From contig NZ_JBCNYA010000009.1 in the NCBI RefSeq assembly GCF_049727805.1, positions 70,171-134,170 of the forward strand: a stretch of 64,000 nucleotides of DNA, read 5' to 3'. Below the pieces are notes generated by a model. It had not been told where the DNA came from and searched no databases. It was given only the letters and a program-made list of their open reading frames with translations. How positions within the stretch are numbered: position 1 is the stretch's first letter; every line of letters starts with the position of its first letter. Source of the DNA: Frateuria_A sp049727805. Lineage in GTDB: Bacteria > Pseudomonadota > Gammaproteobacteria > Xanthomonadales > Rhodanobacteraceae. Shown one piece after another: positions 63,288 through 64,000 of the stretch. The translations under genes were made by a program, and so were the position numbers.

Positions 63288-63500
63288 TCACGCCGCGAGG
63301 ATGGTCCGGAACTGCTCGCCGGTGGCCTGCGGGTGCAGCAGCACCACGCGCGAGCCGTACTTGCGCGCCGCCGGCGTGCACAGCGCGCCATCGTCGGTGA
63401 CCACCGCCAGCGGCGTGGGATGGCGCGGATCGAGCGGGCGTCGGTAGATCAGGCCGTGCTGCGGCCCGCCGGCGATGATGCATTCGAGGTACTGGTCCAT
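63288..63500 (-). CDS. Conserved hypothetical 70-residue protein
   Basis: A soluble frame, MDQYLECIIAGGPQHGLIYRR at the start and RVVLLHPQATGEQFRTILAA at the end. It has no signal, membrane segment or known domain that I recognise. It stands alone between two larger genes on the same strand; coding bias looks like that of its neighbours. Confidence 0.6.
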   Translation of the reverse strand: MDQYLECIIAGGPQHGLIYRRPLDPRHPTPLAVVTDDGALCTPAARKYGSRVVLLHPQATGEQFRTILAA

Positions 63501-63661
63501 GGGATCGGCCCGGTGGTGGAGACTCGGGCCAGGACAAGCAGGGCGCGCGCCACCCAGCCAAGACGAATGTGCGGTCGATCACGCTTCGGAACATGTCGGA
63601 AAACCGACGCCGCGCATGGGTTCAGCAAGGCGCGACGGCGAACCGCCGCGCCCGGTGTTCG

Positions 63662-63988
63662 CTACTGCTGCGCGCCGGCGATGAAGTCGGTCTTGCCCAG
63701 CTCCGCGCCCGCCTCGCGCAGGATCACGTAGGTGGTGGTGCAGTGGAAGTAGAGGTTCGGGATCACGAAGCCGAACAGGTAGTCCTTGCCCTTGAAGTCC
63801 ATCTCGCCGTTGCGCATCTTCAGGTGGATGTCGCGGCCCTCGCTGCCGTCGATCTGCTCGGCCTTGAAGCCCTGGACATAGTCGATCGCGCGCTGGATGC
63901 GCGCGTAGAGCTGCTCGAGCGTGGTCTCGTTGTCCTCGAACGAGGCCGGCTCCACGCCGGCGAGGGGGGGGGGGGGAGGAGCGGACAT
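63662..63988 (-). CDS. DUF1993 family protein, internally truncated
   Basis: 108 residues in a frame that starts at an ATG at 63988. From about residue 9 it matches DUF1993 well (LAGVEPASFEDNETTLEQLYARIQRAIDY, then MDFKGKDYLFGFVIPNLYFHCTTTYVILREAGAELGKTDF). Members are usually ~165 residues; the first ~65 residues, with the helical DinB-like start, are missing and replaced by MSAPPPPP encoded by a 13-G run (63964-63976). The start is therefore doubtful: this may be a real deletion or an assembly fault near the window edge. Confidence 0.6.
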   Translation of the reverse strand: MSAPPPPPLAGVEPASFEDNETTLEQLYARIQRAIDYVQGFKAEQIDGSEGRDIHLKMRNGEMDFKGKDYLFGFVIPNLYFHCTTTYVILREAGAELGKTDFIAGAQQ

Positions 63989-64000
63989 CGTGGCAGCACG

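Overview
The window is about 64 kb of high-GC DNA from a gammaproteobacterium, most likely a member of the Xanthomonadales close to Rhodanobacter, Dyella or Luteibacter. The evidence is the strong G/C bias at third codon positions, the aa3-type cytochrome oxidase cluster with its assembly genes, several TonB-dependent receptors, the rpsU-yqeY-dnaG-tsaD neighbourhood, and dispersed hairpin repeats of the CTCCCTCTCCCC type. Genus and species cannot be fixed from the sequence alone. No rRNA, tRNA, CRISPR array, IS element or prophage was seen; this is a core-like chromosomal segment.

Layout. 1-5.4 kb (minus strand): a truncated parallel beta-helix lipoprotein, an AraC-type regulator and a short two-enzyme PutA for proline catabolism. 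5.7-14.4 kb: a terminal-oxidase module with a DUF2244 protein, coxB, ctaD, a 44-residue membrane peptide, coxC, a bidirectional terminator, a DUF2909 peptide on the other strand, then surf1, an Sco-like protein, ctaA, an EF-hand protein and ctaB. No Cox11/CtaG gene is present here. 14.4-17.8 kb: two tandem TPR-sulfotransferase paralogues. 18.1-21.1 kb: the Mg2+ transporter gene mgtA, preceded by two short overlapping reading frames, the second very rich in Pro and Arg. 21.2-25.4 kb: an exported PHP-type metallohydrolase, an SBF-like transporter and a DedA protein. 25.4-31.3 kb: housekeeping genes dnaG, GNAT, DUF1328, yqeY, rpsU, tsaD, folB and folK. 31.4-33.7 kb: a membrane protein, a pteridine reductase and an EcsC protein.

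33.8-36 kb: a TonB-dependent receptor whose promoter is covered by a palindrome matching the Zur box core, suggesting zinc uptake. 36.1-39.9 kb: a MidA-like methyltransferase, VanZ, ferrochelatase and a SYLF-domain protein. 39.9-41.4 kb: tatABC. 41.6-44.2 kb: a C-terminal processing protease and an EnvC-like amidase activator. 44.3-49.5 kb: two more TonB-dependent receptors. 49.7-64 kb: NRDE/TANGO2 protein, LigB, YchJ, lipocalin, DUF938 methyltransferase, NnrU, HutD, DinG, a GAF-GAF-GGDEF-EAL protein, an FAD-dependent oxidoreductase and a broken-looking DUF1993 gene at the edge.

The most interesting signals are the two-ORF leader in front of mgtA, the Zur-like operator on the receptor at 33.86 kb, the composite inverted pairs of REP-like repeats at three intergenic sites, and the internal loss with a 13-G run in the DUF1993 gene.
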